Assembly (NCBI GenBank): GCA_947561715.1
Contig: OX387200.1
Coordinates: forward strand, 21,392,501 to 21,456,500
DNA from: Ascidia mentula
Taxonomy: Eukaryota > Chordata > Ascidiacea > Phlebobranchia > Ascidiidae
DNA length: 64,000 bases
Direction: 5' to 3'
The position numbers were made by a program, and so were the translations under genes. Positions 22,501-35,908 of the stretch are shown one piece after another; positions within the stretch are counted from its first letter, which is position 1; each line of letters starts with the position of its first letter. The notes beneath the pieces were generated by a model, which did no database searches, was not told the origin of the DNA, and saw nothing but the letters and a program-made list of their open reading frames with translations.

Positions 22501-25500
22501 CTTGTCGTTTAAACACGCTTCATACTTTCGTATGATAACAAAAATCTTTGGAGAAAGATTGTTTTAAAATCTTGCAATCATTCGTTCGAACTGCTCACGT
22601 TTCGCGTCGCTTCTGCTCCAAGCAAACGCCCATCGAAATATCGCGAGAAAAAAGGCGCAAGCGGCAACTATAAAGATTTGGTGCGATTCACACCAGTATA
22701 TAGTCGCGTTAGCCTCGTGCGTGTTGTTAGTTGGATGCTGACATCGTGTTTGAGGAAGGTGCGAACTTCTTCCGCTCGCTTTAAACCGAACGAACCCCTC
22801 GTTTCCTTCCCACGTTCGAAGATAAACAAGTTTGATTTCTGGCAACTCTCGCTAGGCAGGTGTTGCTGCAGTGCGAAGGCGAATGTTTTTAAAATTAGGC
22901 CAAGTTTTGGCGTGCTAGGAAAGAAACATTCGCAATTATTGTGTAAGTTGTGATACTTTATTTGTAGCAAGACTGAGGTCGTCGAAAGAAAGTTGACTGA
23001 TTTTTGCAAAATAACCAGGATATATTCAGTGCAGATATAACAAATGATGTTGAGTTTATAGGAATATTGCCAATACTCAAGTTTTCGCAATAAATTCTCT
23101 GAGTTTGAGTTAATGTTGCTCTCCATGGTGTTATGTGAAATGCACGAAGTGTTATAAAAACTGTTCGGAGGTAATTCAAGCCAAAGCTGAATGCATTTCG
23201 AAATGAGTAATGTGTTTGAATAACTTTGGGTCGTGCCGGGTTTGGGGCTGAATTTGCACCCTGATGTCATATTTAAGTCGTGATTTTGTCTTCTTTACGC
23301 GAATGTGGACGTGCAAGGTGCTGAAAACCTCCTGCAAAACACTTTTTGTGATGACGTCAATCATGACTCCTTTGACAGTAAAAGAGCCTTGTTACGTCAC
23401 AACTATTTGAAACAATTAAAAGTTAAAAATTTGTGTCGTAACTCAACTTTCGGGTGTGATTCAAGTTTTAAATAATTATTTGGGCTCGGGTTTGTGTTCG
23501 TGCCCCCGGAATTTGCTACAACTCTGCAATTACTTTTCGCATTCAAAATCGCTACAAAAGAACAAGATTTATTTTGGAAACTGGTCCACAATCGACTTTG
23601 TAAGCTTCTCACGGGTATCGTTTTCGGGATCGCATGGCAACGTTGTCCGCGTCGACCAATGGCGGAATCAACACTTCAAACAAAAACACCCAGATTGACG
23701 AAAAAACTTTCATATGTGTAAATATTTTTACAGTTTTGTACGTTAGGACATTTAAAAATATGTTTTAACCAAAACTTTAAACGAACTAGATTAGTGGACG
23801 AGTAATTTGTAACGTTTGCAGGCATTCCATCACGTAAGCAAATGTTTTAACGTAACGCCTTACAGTGGGCTACACAGGGTCTGTGTAACCTGCATAAGCA
23901 TATACATAAAATACCAACTATTCAGGGCTGCCATTAATGTGAAACCGAAATAAGGCCGACTGAAAGGGCAAGGGATGTTAAACATGATACATTTCAACGT
24001 AATGACATTTGTTTGGTCGTAAAATGACAAAAAATTTAGGCCAACAAACGGGAAAAGGTTGCTTGAGCCAAAAATATAAAATTCAAGGGCGCTCGTGGCT
24101 TAAAGTAGCTTATAATAATGCAAACTTTAAACAAAAGTATTATGTTTATCGTATGTTAAATCAGTAGATTTACTAGAAGTAACCTAAATATCTACACCCA
24201 TACGTGCAACAAACCAAGAGTACATTAATTTGTCAATGCTAGCTGGGCCACTTGCATTTGCTTTTCAAAAGCCACAAGACAAATATCAAATGTTACGTCA
24301 GCATATTATCGAGGTCATTGCGTCACAATAATATTTGTCATCTAACAATGCATCCGTTTCCATTTCCACCCGCCGACCACGTATCCATCACCTTGTGTTT
24401 ACCTGCCATTGTAGCAATAACGTATTTGCAGCCTTTAACACAATTGACAGATTTGGTCGTTCTTGCGGTGTGTTACTAGTTTAAAAAGAGGTAAAAAGGC
24501 TGGCGATATTCATATGAAATAGCGCTTTTTGTGAGCGTAATCTGCACATCTTAATGAAAATGAGACGAAGCAGCCATAGGAAAAGATTTAACGAACCTTT
24601 GGAATTAGGACGCATCAATTTTCAAACAATGCAGGTGTTTTTGACACGCAGAATTTTGTCTGCAGCCCTGTCATTGAATAATTAATTATTACAGCTAGCG
24701 TACATAGATAATATTACTGTGCGAGTATTACTGAATAAATAAATGCAATCTATTGTTGGTTACAATATCCGACAATTTGCTTTATATGATATCACCTCGT
24801 TGTCACTCCAAACATGGCTCTTGGTGCGTGCAACAGCGTAATGTGAATGACGTTTCCTCTTGGGTTTAGTGTTCGCCAATTGATGAAGGCCAAATCTGTT
24901 GCCATCTGTACAACCCAAACGTTTACGGTACCAATATAGGGTCGAGGCTTTTAATATAACCAACACTTTCTCTGTATGCGACACAAGTTCAATTGTGTTG
25001 GAATTTGCAACTTTTAATGTACATATGTAGTTGTTGTTGGCTGTTAAATCTAGTGGATCCTTTTCAGGGACATATATTGTTTTAAACGAAAACTCTTTGT
25101 AAATGAAGAAGGTTAGTTGCTTGCATCTGTGATTAGAATATACTTTATTGCCAATGTTATATAGTACAAATAAATGGCGGTTTCATCACTGCCAGGTTTA
25201 ATATTTGTTAGGCTAATGACGTATCTGTTTCGGAGCAAAAATTGCATATTTGTATTGGGCACTTTTAACGAGGCAGAAGTACTGTCTCGCAGTTATTTGT
25301 TTTGTTGTTAGTGATGCGTCCTTTCAAGCCAACACGATTTTGATGAATGTTTATCTGCAGAATGTTTACACTAACGCTGGTACGATATAGGGCCAAGTGT
25401 GGGCTGGCTTAAATCTGTTGGCAGAGGGGAAAAAATATGCATGTTCTCAATACCTTTTACGTAACTTTAACATATGCGGATTCAGTGCTTGCTTCTATGA

Positions 25501-26508
25501 CTTGTTTTGTCGCGTAGACGAGAGTACGCAGTTGTCACACTTGTACGTGTCTGTAGACATTGGATAAGTGGGAGCCTTCTGCACTTTGACATGCAAGGAT
25601 TTCCACCCGTCTCAGGCGACTGGATTCAAAGGGGTTTAACGAGTTTAGGGACTGAGCAGGTTTAGTGCAATATGGGGACAGAAGTCACCTAAGTTCATGC
25701 TGACGCCGGAAACGCGGTCGATTGTTTCGGTAAAAGAATAAAAAATTGTCGAGATGTGTTGACTATGATTCCAACATTGTGTGACGCATCATAATTGCGC
25801 GTCACGCGATTCTACTATATTGGGTAGGGGCTGTAGGGGGGTGATTTGGCAAAGAACAAATATGACTGTCCGAGTTACATGCTTTGTGACGTAATAATGG
25901 AATCATGAGTCGCGGTAAAGTTGTTTCGTCAAAACTTCGCTTATTATAAAGTGGATAAACACAGGAAGCTGAGGTGCATTAGCTGGGTCGGGGTTGGTGG
26001 CAAATATTCTGTTTTGTAAACAAGGTAATTTGCAGTGTCAGATTGAGACTGGGCTGTGCATCAGGCTATATTTAACATTGCTTACAAATATGCAATTTTG
26101 TAAGTTTATTCGGCAGATTTAAATGTTCGTTTGAAATCGAATTTGCCAATGTCGACAAATTAGTGTGGTTTTGTGGGCGCTCTGGATGTGGTTTGTCGTG
26201 TCACTAAACCACGCCGAGTGCAACATGCGAGTATAGATAGAACGACAAAACTGGGAACACGTTGGAGATGTGATAGCCGGGCTTTATGGTTTTGGTGAGC
26301 AGGGTGACATTATCTCGATCTCGTCCTGACATTTGGTTTGAATGTTTTAAAAGATGTCAAGTATTATTACGATTTGATGACACAACAATGTCACCACAAT
26401 ATATTTTGAAATATTTATGTCAATGATTTTTTATCCATAAATTTGTCAATGTGTCCAAGTAAACAAGTCCATGTCCATTTCCAGAATTAAAATAAGACAA
26501 ACTTAGCC
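19599..26508. other. Long gene-poor region upstream of the 7TM gene
   Basis: Almost 7 kb without a supportable gene. Overlapping minus-strand frames at 22564-22845 and 22668-23270 (93 and 200 codons) are long for such AT-rich DNA but show no family motif. A perfect CRE-type octamer TGACGTCA occurs near 23350. The most likely content is regulatory sequence and untranslated exons of the 7TM gene. Confidence 0.5.
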
Positions 26509-28616
26509 ATGTCTGGAACTTCAAATCCGTCCGCTTTGGCCCAGCAAGAAACCACGGGTCATGACGTCACCTCATCCGAGGGGGTTTCCCCTGTAGCACC
26601 CTACAACGACCTCTACTGGATTTTTTCGGAGATTGTTATTTGTTTCGTCACAATCTTTGCCATCTACCTTCTCGTGTGTCTGGCTCGCTACGCCACCATC
26701 ACTCACTGCAAGCCCGGAAGAGAACTCAGCGGGAAGAAGGGAAAAATCCTCTACAGAATGTGCCTCATCAGCGTTGCCATGGCAGTGTGTCGCTTCGTCG
26801 TAGATCAAGCGGTTGCTGTGACAGGGTGGCAACGTGACGAAAACTGTGTGATTTCTGTGGCAGTCAGCACTGTGTTCTACTCCCTCAGCCTTTACCCGGT
26901 TTACATCTTCCTCTGGCTCCGTCAAAGTATCTTCTACGCCAACCCTGTTCTTTCCCACGTGCTCAACCCCGTGGTGACCTTCTTCAGTTGGGCGACCTTG
27001 TTCGTCATGCTTACCGGAGGCGCTGTCCTGACAACCATCTACGTCATCCCGGAGTTGACCGGGTGGCATTATAAAGCATCAGAAGACGGATGCAGGGACA
27101 TTGCAACGGAGCAGGGATTTGATCTTGTCCCCACACTTGTTGTGGTTTTCACCGTTTCTTTCCAGCTGAGTCTCCTGGCTCTGTTCGTTTACCCGCTTCT
27201 GACCAAGAAGACGCAACGTTACCGATCGGCGGATGACACGGCAGCATCCACCAATGAGAGAGAACAGGAGGTGGAATCCTACAACAACTGCCCTTCACCG
27301 AATGATGGAGAGAGCAGAGATGAGACTGGAGTGAAGAAGAAAACCACGACCAGTTTTCACTTTGTTTCGGAAAAGTCCAAGAAGAAGTTTTTCAAATCCC
27401 CGTGTGTGTTCTACAAGAAGAAGGATGTTGGCATCAACACCATTAAAGTGAAGAACGACACCAACAAACAAAGCAGATTCTCGAAGTCCAGTGCGACGGA
27501 TGGAGTGAGAAGGACCTCCAGTAGCTCTTGCGAATCCAAGAGATCCAAAAGGTAAGATTATGAAACAATTCCAGAATAAAATTACCACCCATGGTGCGAA
27601 TTAAGGGCTTTGCATCGATTAGTTTTGTTTTCTTTAATATGCAGCAGAATTTTATATTATTTGAATAATTTATTTTTATAACATTTACAACTAATATAAA
27701 CATAAGGAAAGGTGATAACGCAAGACAGCACTAAAGAAAAACAGTATTTGCAACACGGATCCACTAACCCACGACCTTTGTTCTTACAGAGCCCGAACCC
27801 AACAAGGTCGCCGAGTGATCCAGTTTATCCGTAAAGCTTTTCTCCTGACTCTAACCTGTGTATTATCCGACGTTATCTTTACCGTGGTGCAGATGATGAT
27901 CATTGTTCCGGAGCTTGTGTATCTCGCCATCTTCGACATCAACCTCCTTCTCAATATAATCTGCATCATCATGTCCTTCCGCGACTGGCCCAACATGATC
28001 ATGCCGTTTTGCGCCAAGTAAGCTGAGTTTGTTTGTTTTAATAAATTTCTTCCCCACAATACCCTTCACCAATAAGAGAAACAGACGATTGGATTAATGA
28101 CAAATGTGTATTTCACGTTGTAGCGAACACAACAGATTTTTGTTTTAAAACACTAAACTTAGATATGTTTAATTTGGACTCCTTGACATTGCATTTGTTT
28201 CCGAAAGCATGCATAGCTTCTGTGTGCAATGACCTTTCCTTCTAATATCAACACTAATATGTATTATAAACAATAAAGCCAATAATGGAAGTATTCGTCT
28301 TGCCATTTGGTGGGCAAGATCGTCGCATAGTCACCAAAGCTGCACTGATGAGATAGGCAGAAACAGTGGCCATGTATGTGCTTAACACTAATGTGTACGT
28401 TTGCTTGACAGGAAACTCGCTAAAAGGAGAAGCGCACAGAACGCTTCGGTGTCCGGAAACGGCGGCCGAAGCAACACGACCCGCTTAATCCTCACTATGG
28501 CCCAGTCTAGGAGGGATGCACAGCAACGTGTAGCTAACCACCACTCATCCAGCTCGCCTGTAGAGGATGACAGCAGCGTTGTCGCCAAAGAACCACTGGC
28601 AGAAACCCGTACATGA
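26509..28616 (+). CDS. Orphan seven-transmembrane protein
   Basis: Three exons (26509-27551, 27790-28017, 28412-28616) give 491 residues. Seven hydrophobic helices can be placed. They are roughly residues 35-63 (FSEIVICFVTIFAIYLLVCL), 83-105, 120-148 (ending YIFLWLRQSIFYANP), 155-185 and 200-228, followed by a long polar loop of about 125 residues rich in Ser, Lys and Arg. The last two helices come from exon 2 (FLLTLTCVLSDVIFTVVQMM and LAIFDINLLLNIICIIMSF). The polar C-terminal tail is Ser/Arg-rich. Topology is receptor-like, with the long loop in the position of intracellular loop 3. I see no E/DRY after helix 3 and no NPxxY in helix 7, so it is not a typical rhodopsin-class receptor. No ligand or family name can be supported. 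Confidence 0.85.
28338..28380 (+). ncRNA. Hammerhead ribozyme fragment (5' half)
   Basis: AGCTGCA-CTGATGA (28338-28351) is identical to the first 14 bases of the intact copy at 12659. GAAACAG follows at 28360-28366, but the helix II hairpin is replaced by a short unpaired AGATAGGCA-type stretch and the 3' GTC-TGCAGCT part is missing. The upstream TAGTCACCAAAGCTGCA resembles the flank of the copy at 6566. It lies in intron 2 of the 7TM gene, on the sense strand. Confidence 0.5.
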
Positions 28617-31600
28617 AGTACGCCACATGGCAATATTGTGAGACGTTCTATAGTTGCCTTCTGTATAACCTGCTAGTGTTGCATGAATTTCGCAAGGACT
28701 GAGCGTGAGGTTCGTGTTTTCCGCCACGCCGCCCACTGCACTCGTTGCGTAAATCATCATGTTTCTATGACAACAATGATCTAATCGCGGTTTAAAATGG
28801 GAAAATCTGATCAAGTTTCGGGACATCCTATATTTGGAGTAAAGAATTAAGTTATTGTGAGAAACGTGCGCGTTGTTGTCACGTTCAGTTCGTGGTTTCC
28901 AAACCCACCCTCAGCAAACGTTAAACTTGCACGGTACAAACAGGCAACAAAATTACTAAAAACAAATCAAACCAAACCCTAAATATTTCCTTGTTGCCCA
29001 AAGCTGCCTTACTTAACCCGGTGTAATGGTTACTTTGCGCCCCAGTGTGTGTTGTTTGTATGTTACGGGATACGCATGATTTGCACGCGTTGCGTCACAG
29101 TCGTCGTTTGTTTATCAAAACAATACCAGCTACTCAAACCCATCCAATAGTTTTTTGACGAATGCTTGTCATTTTCATTAATAATCTATTTACAAGCGGA
29201 AGAATACAGAACGCTCGCGCGCGGTGACTGCTGGTATGTTTCCTTCCTTCCTATGTCCATGGTTTTCATTTCGCAGACAAACACGACGAGAAGCGATCGT
29301 CGCGATTTCCTATTGTTTGGTTCGTAAACAATTCGCGTTCCCCCCTTCACATCCTTTGAGTTTCGCCATGCTTACGTCACGCGATATGACGTAGAGCGTC
29401 GGTTTGTTATATTTTCATCGTTGATTTATTTTCATGTTTTTGTTGCACGTTTTTATTTAAATAAACTTTCGTCAACTGAATAATTTTCTTGAATGATAAA
29501 TATCATAATTTCTCATGTATCGTTGACAGTTTTTTGCTCTAATTGTATTTGCACGGCGATAAAACACCTTTTTTACACTAACTCTGTATCTTCATCCTGA
29601 CAGGAATGTAATAACTCTATTTTCACCTTTCTATGGATTCATGACAAGTGCTTTAACTGTTTTTATATTTCTTTCTTTCCCGTTTCGGTATTTTGTACAA
29701 ATAAACAACATGTTGAGTTAAATATGCGGTGCCAAGCGACTTTGAAAAACAGTGGAGAATTAGCTGCATTATGATAAGTACGCAGTTAATACAAATATCC
29801 GCCAAGCGAGACATTAAAACACCTTTATTAAAGGTTATATGAGGTCAACTGTTACCATTAGTTTGTTTATACGCTGTCCAGCGCGACCATAAACACACGA
29901 CCAGTGAGCCAGGCCATCATTACTGCACAGCAATTTGTACGAACATTTCTGGTTATAAAAAGTTGTTTATTCCTAAAATCACGACCGACAATTTTCGCTG
30001 TGACAACGAGCTACAGCAGTTTAAATTAATCAATCTTAACATTCAAAGACTCAGAGTTGTCGAAAGGAAGAGGACGCTGTCATCAACCAACAGGAAGCAA
30101 ACTTGCATCAGTGACTTCCCCCCAGTTATTCTGATGCAACCCCAACCGTCAAATATTTGCTTGCGAAATTGAAGTTAAAATTTTATACATTTTGATGTTG
30201 CTTTACAATGAAACCTTTTTGTTCATGCCATCTTTAAATCTGGACCGGCGTAAGTTAATGCGAAGTTCACTAAGCATTTAAGCTAAACATTGCAGAAAAT
30301 ACGGAAATCACACATACACAAAACAATTGAGAGGCAAATGACATATATAGTCGCCCACAATTCGAAAGTTAAATTCTGCAGCTGTGCATTACATTAAGAC
30401 CAAGTAATGGGAATCTGGCAATCAACAAGCAGCTATGGAGTTAAAACCCAAATAACCCTCAAACCTCTTTAACATTTCAAAGCGTCGTCAATTATGACAC
30501 GTGATGATAATTGGTTGTGAAGTAAATTCGTTCCTTCTGCGGGCCCCAGGGGGAGGTAGAGTCCTCAAAGTCCCTCAGGTCACTCAACATAGTGAAAATG
30601 TTTAATCGAATTATCAGTTTTGTCGAAACAAGTTTTCGAACCCTTACGTTGATTCACACTGGTTCGTACGTAAACAAAACTAATATTTCACATTCGATTT
30701 TTTTTGAGTCAGAGTAATTTTTGTAAAAAATATGAACAAGAGTGCATTCGAAATCAAAGCTTTCCAAATTCTCGGGCATATTTCAGAGTCAACGAATAGT
30801 GATATCCTTCACCACCATTGATTCAGAAAAGCTTGTTAACCAGCACGATTTCATATTATTTTGCTTTTTCTCTGTTAGGTCATAGCACAGGAATATTATC
30901 ACTACAAATTTATTTCGAAAATAAGTATTTTAAGCGGCATATGACGATAGTAACGTGCATTTCATACGTTTTGATCGATATAACCACGTCTGATATGATG
31001 GTTTAACTGACCAAAGAAAAGTTGTTATAACAATGATATAACTCACGTATCTATACTGCTCGGTTTTAATTTGGCTACAGAGTATCGGCACATAATCAAG
31101 TGACCTGAAAATCGTATATTTAATTCGCTAGTTATTCATCGCACGATATCGGATGACCGGTAACTAAATATAGGCGGGAATTGTTTTCGATTAATTAGTT
31201 TTGTGCTGCAACTTTGCAAGAAAGAAATCCACGCTTGTTGCAAATTTGCCCTTCTCTGGAAAGGTGAAAACAATGTCAGCCCATAACTAATAGGCAACTT
31301 TTTAACGTAAAACGACAAAAATGACATACGGTGAATTTGATTAGTCACATATTAGGTAATGCCCAGCAGGTAACTGAGAAGTTCACTCTATAGGCCAGCG
31401 CCTTGAGTAATGTCTTAACAACAACATGGGAAATTCCATACCGCCCCTTATAGGCGTTACTTGCTATGTAGTGATACTAACTATAGGTAAATCGTGTATA
31501 AACGATGAAGATTGATGTGAAACTGCCACCAAACAATGGCTCTACAAGTCGGTAACAAACTACAAGGGTTTTTATAGGAGGTTAATTTTAGTTTTGTTTT

Positions 31601-33661
31601 TCATAAATCAAAAACTAAAGCAAGCGATTTTCCTCGGTTACCAAGTTACTAAGGGAGGTCGGTCAGGTCAGGTTGGTTATAGGGTCGAAGTCCGTAGTCC
31701 GTTGTTTTAACTTAAACGAAAACATTAAAAAAAAAACATGTAAATTAATGAATGTTCTTGAAAACATTTATTGAAATCAATGTTTCCGTTTGCTAAAAAT
31801 CCGTCGGCTTTCACAGAAGACAAATATATGTTTCGCTAAAAGCCTCGTCAGTGTCTGTAACAGTTCTTGAAAAGGAATAAAACACTAACGTTTTCAGTAA
31901 TACTGCAATAGTTCATTATCAGTGCAAAGCATTCCTTGCAAAATCAAACGCTAAAAGTATTTTGCACCCAAGTTAATAAATATACAAACAAAAACTTGAA
32001 TGGTCGTCATCGAATTTATGAATTAACTAAATATTTTTAAGTAATATCTTCCTGTAGCGACGTCCAATTACTGTAAATAGAAATGTATAATTTACGTGTG
32101 ATTAATTTCAGGTATTTTATCATAAAAAGTTCGCGAAATGTTTTTCTTCGGAAGGTTTGTTTAAATACGAAGTTCACATTTGTAAGCTTATAAATTTAAC
32201 ACTGAGTATTACATTCCTCGCCAAATTGTTTGTTGAAATTGTTTGGACGAAAGCAAAATTCCGGGAGTTTTTGAAGTGTTGTGCATCCGGTCACGTTCGC
32301 ACTGCTATAAATTTCATGATTCGTAGAACTCAAGGGTCGCCACCTTATGAAAGAGGAACGAAAACTTCATGAGATTGATTAAAAACTAAAGGTGACCGAA
32401 CACAAGAGGATGTGATTCACATGTTGTTACAAGCTTAGCCCAGAGTACTCGTATATTGTGTACAACATTACAGTATAACTCATTACAACCTAACTTTGTA
32501 AGACATGGTCGTCCCATGTGTGCAATGGTGCAGCTATCCAAAATAATATAGCAAATATGGACAAGACTCATTCCTTAATATTACCAGAATATAACCCTCT
32601 ACTGAGCATTGTCATTACTTCCAGCGACACCAAATTTATTCCGATAGAAAGTCAATAATTTAAAACTTTTAGAAGTTCGGATTGAAGTCGCCTGGTTTTG
32701 TAACAAACACTGAAAAATCGATGTTGCCTGCACGGGTAAATATAAATACATAGGAACTTTGTTAGTAGATGCCGGTTTCTAAAGCCATTAAAAAGCCGTC
32801 GGGATCTTTTTTTTCTAGATACCAAGACATAGTTGGCAAATTTAACATTTCCAGTCGTATTCTCCATTCCAGATCTTTAGCTTATGTTTATTGTGATTAC
32901 AATTTCATACTTTACGCAGCAAGGTTGGTTTACGAACCGGCTGTTGACCTGCACATTGAATACAAGCCCTACAACGTGATGGTAGCCTGTAAGCATCAGC
33001 AAAGCGAATCGTTACACCAACCTTCGCTCACCAAATCGTGATTGCCACAACTCGAGTCTGCCATCTAGCGGAAATGAACAGTATCGCTGTAAAAATGTTT
33101 GCCTCGTTCATTTCGTCTATTTGTTTGCGAACATTTATTACACAAACTTCTATTTGTGGCAGACTGCAGGACGAGTGATACTGGTTTCATCCACAAACTG
33201 AAATACACAGTGATGAGATTATTACGGAAGCATTCAAATCCTTACAATCTACTCGATCACCTGCTTTACCTTGTTCGTTTGGCAGATGTATTTCAAAACG
33301 ACCAGATAAGAAAATAGAATCAATTGACATAATAATAAACCAGGCAAAACAGTTAATGGAACAAAGTCCTGCAATGTAACGTAGGACAGTATGCGAAATT
33401 TTTTCGTTTCAAAAACAGCTTGGAGAATAACAGGTTGAACGCAGTTCACAACGTGACAAAATAATCTATTAAATTTGAACTAAACTTCAAAACAACAAAT
33501 TTCTCCGAAGAAAACATCTTTTAGATAAATGAAAGTTTTCAAAGTGTGTTTGTGTTCGACCGACACAGAGTGGACTTCACGGAGCATTGGTAACAGAAAT
33601 GACGTCAGCTCAACGACAATAAAAACATCAACCTAGATATGATCCTCAATCCACGCATGTC
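28617..33661. other. Gene-poor region between the 7TM gene and PHAX
   Basis: Five kilobases of AT-rich sequence without a recognisable protein gene; open frames are short. It contains one hammerhead ribozyme motif on the minus strand (31811-31860). Confidence 0.5.
31811..31860 (-). ncRNA. Hammerhead ribozyme, second type
   Basis: Read on the minus strand: helix I strand TTACAGACA (31860-31852), core CTGACGA (31851-31845), helix II GGCTTTTAGC (31844-31835), core GAAA (31834-31831), helix III ACA...TGT, C at 31819, and helix I partner TTCTGTGA (31818-31811). Helix I pairs over about eight positions with one bulged C. Helix II is short (GC with GC, one extra G). Helix III closes with three pairs directly before the UC cleavage site. 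Every conserved core base fits CUGANGA/GAAA/NUH. TTTTCAAGAAC occurs on both sides of the motif on the same strand, which may be the trace of a repeated unit. The sequence is unrelated to the 12659 family. Confidence 0.62.
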
Positions 33662-35608
33662 TCATCCGAAAGTCTCCAACATATCAGTGCTAGGTACTTC
33701 CTCGTCGATGACATCTTGGGAGTTGGTGGGTACGTCATCCATGACGTCACCATCGTTGACGGAGGGCGCGTGCAGGTGGTATGTGTTAAGTGACGGACTG
33801 TTATGTGGGGTTTCTCCAACTTCCACATTTTGTTGTTTTTTTGTTTGTTTTAACGCGAGCCATTCCTTCTCACGTAGCGACTCGGATTCAAAAACTTTCT
33901 GTTAATGTCCCAAAGTTGTTTTTTACAATTTAAACAAACTTTTAAACTATTTTATAGTCTTGAAATACTAGAGTAAATCATAAAGTTCATAAAAAACATT
34001 GTGAGATGACCTTTTCATATCAGGGTGTAATTTAACTTGGCCATTACACTTAATCCAATTACTTACATTAATTGCACTTTGATCAAGATCCTCATCATGT
34101 CTGACCAAATAAATAAACGTTCCACCTGGAGTTCTGCGTCTGTTGCCCTGGAAAAGTATTTTTGTCTTCATTATTGAAAAAATTATGAATAAACTTCTTG
34201 TTTGGATAAAGTATCACCTGCAAAGTCATTAAACCTCCATTCAGTTCCAATGCTGCAGTTTTCTCAAATAAAAACAATGACTTTTCAACTCCCATGGCCG
34301 ACACAAGAGCTTTAACCAAATCCTTCTTCTTTTCCCATAACCTTAATGAACAAGAATTATTCTTTATTCACAAATCAGTAACAAATAAATAAGAAGGTTC
34401 ATGCAAAGCAAAAGTTTGCATTTTCCAAGCTGGGGTTCATGGACCTCATAAGATGGTTCCAAGGGTCCAGGTTAATAAAACTGCATTTAGATATTTTGGG
34501 TATTTTTTTGCTGTTCTGTAGTTGTGCATTTTCAGTCTTTTAAGTTTGGTTTCTAATCTTTTTTGTCCGCTATGCTACACCCAGACATATGCAACCTGGT
34601 TTGTAAGTTTTAACTGTAGGGTCTGTAGACTTAACTTTTATGTTGGAACATGACTATAAAATAGTTGGGAACCACTTAGTTTTACTCCAAAAGATTTTGA
34701 TATGAAGTTGCCAGGAAAAACAAGGAAGCATTTACCTAAACGCCAGTTCTTCAGCGACTTTCTCCTCTGAATCTTCAACAGAAAGTTCATACTTTCTGTT
34801 AAGAGTGACCTTTTGTCCTGGCTGATATTTTGGAACCTGACCAGGTTTCCTCTTCTTTGGTCGTTTTCGTTTAAGGTTTTGCTTCTCTGATTTTTGCGAG
34901 TTGGAAGCATTGTTTTGTGGATTGTTTAAATGTTGTCTTTTTATGAGATAATCTTCCATTTCTTGCTCAATTGTCTGTTCTCCGTCTTCTGACTAAAAAA
35001 AACTAACGTTAGAATTTGTAAAATTTGATGGCACCACAAATATGGCCACATATTAGCATTAAAAAAAAAATTAAAAAATCTTTTGTCCACCTTAATAACA
35101 AACCAACCTCATCATGTTCATCATCAGAGGAGCTCCAGGAAGGTTTGGCATCTTTTCGATCTTTGTATGCGAGTTGCAAAGAAAAGGATTCAGGGCCCCT
35201 GTAAGTAGTTTTCTTCAAAGTAGTCATAAAAAATGATCATAAACTCAAGTCTTTTTATTATGGAAATAAAATTGGCGAAACATGGACAATGCAATGTTAC
35301 CTTGACATAAAGTTCTTCATTCCAACCGTTCCTAATGTGCTGGAAATATCGTTAGATGACTGATCGGCGATCACAGACCCCCAAATGTTTTTTGCCTGCC
35401 GAAGTTTAGGTTGGCCTGCTTTAATGGCAGCAGATTGTTCAAAAACGGTCGATTGATGGTTTTGTCGGATGAAACCATTGTCTGACACCTTCATTCTCTT
35501 TCCAAAACATTCATCACTTGAATCATCGCTGAGTTGGCCTTCCTCCTCAGACGAGGATTCATGCCTTTTACCATGAGCTGCCCGGTATGATGCATCGGTT
35601 GTAGACAT
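33662..35608 (-). CDS. PHAX: Phosphorylated adaptor for RNA export
   Basis: Six minus-strand exons (35608-35301, 35198-35108, 34992-34736, 34341-34218, 34147-34067, 33898-33662) sum to 1098 nt, giving 365 residues. PHAX bridges capped snRNA and the cap-binding complex to CRM1 for nuclear export and also acts in snoRNA transport. Conserved blocks are GQLSDDSSDE near the N-terminus, NIWGSVIADQ, YELSVEDSEEKVAEELAFRL leading into the RNA-binding domain (KKDLVKALVSAMG, ELNGGLMTLQ, GNRRRTPGGTFIYLV) and an acidic C-terminal tail. The acidic/serine patches upstream of the RNA-binding domain fit the CK2-phosphorylated region. Human PHAX is 394 residues. The first Met of exon 1 is taken as the start. 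Confidence 0.96.
34431..34676. repeat. Possible hAT-like remnant in PHAX intron 3
   Basis: The right edge reads TAGTTGGGAACCACTTAG, whose complement opens with the AAGTGGTTCCCAAC-type end common in hAT elements. The left edge has GGGGTTCATGGACC. The inverted similarity is partial and no target duplication is clear. Confidence 0.3.
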
Positions 35609-35908
35609 TCTACTGGGTAACCTGTACTATCAACATGCCTATACTACCATTGTGTGCAACCTTGTGTTTTGATTGCATCCAAGGTTCATGGTTTCATTCT
35701 GCATAATGTAAGAGAAAATGAAATAAATAATGAAATATTATGTAAGTGCATTGTAACATATGATGTAAGTGCATTGTGACATGTATAAATAAAAACCATA
35801 AAACTACACAATTATATGAACACAAACAACCACATGAAAATATAAAAAACATAAAAACTGGATTAAAACAAACACAGCATGATTACTGACATGACTGCAT
35901 TCAACAAT

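Noticed and set aside
26572-27069. 165-codon minus-strand frame opposite the 7TM gene
   Set aside because: It is an antisense shadow of a GC-richer coding exon.
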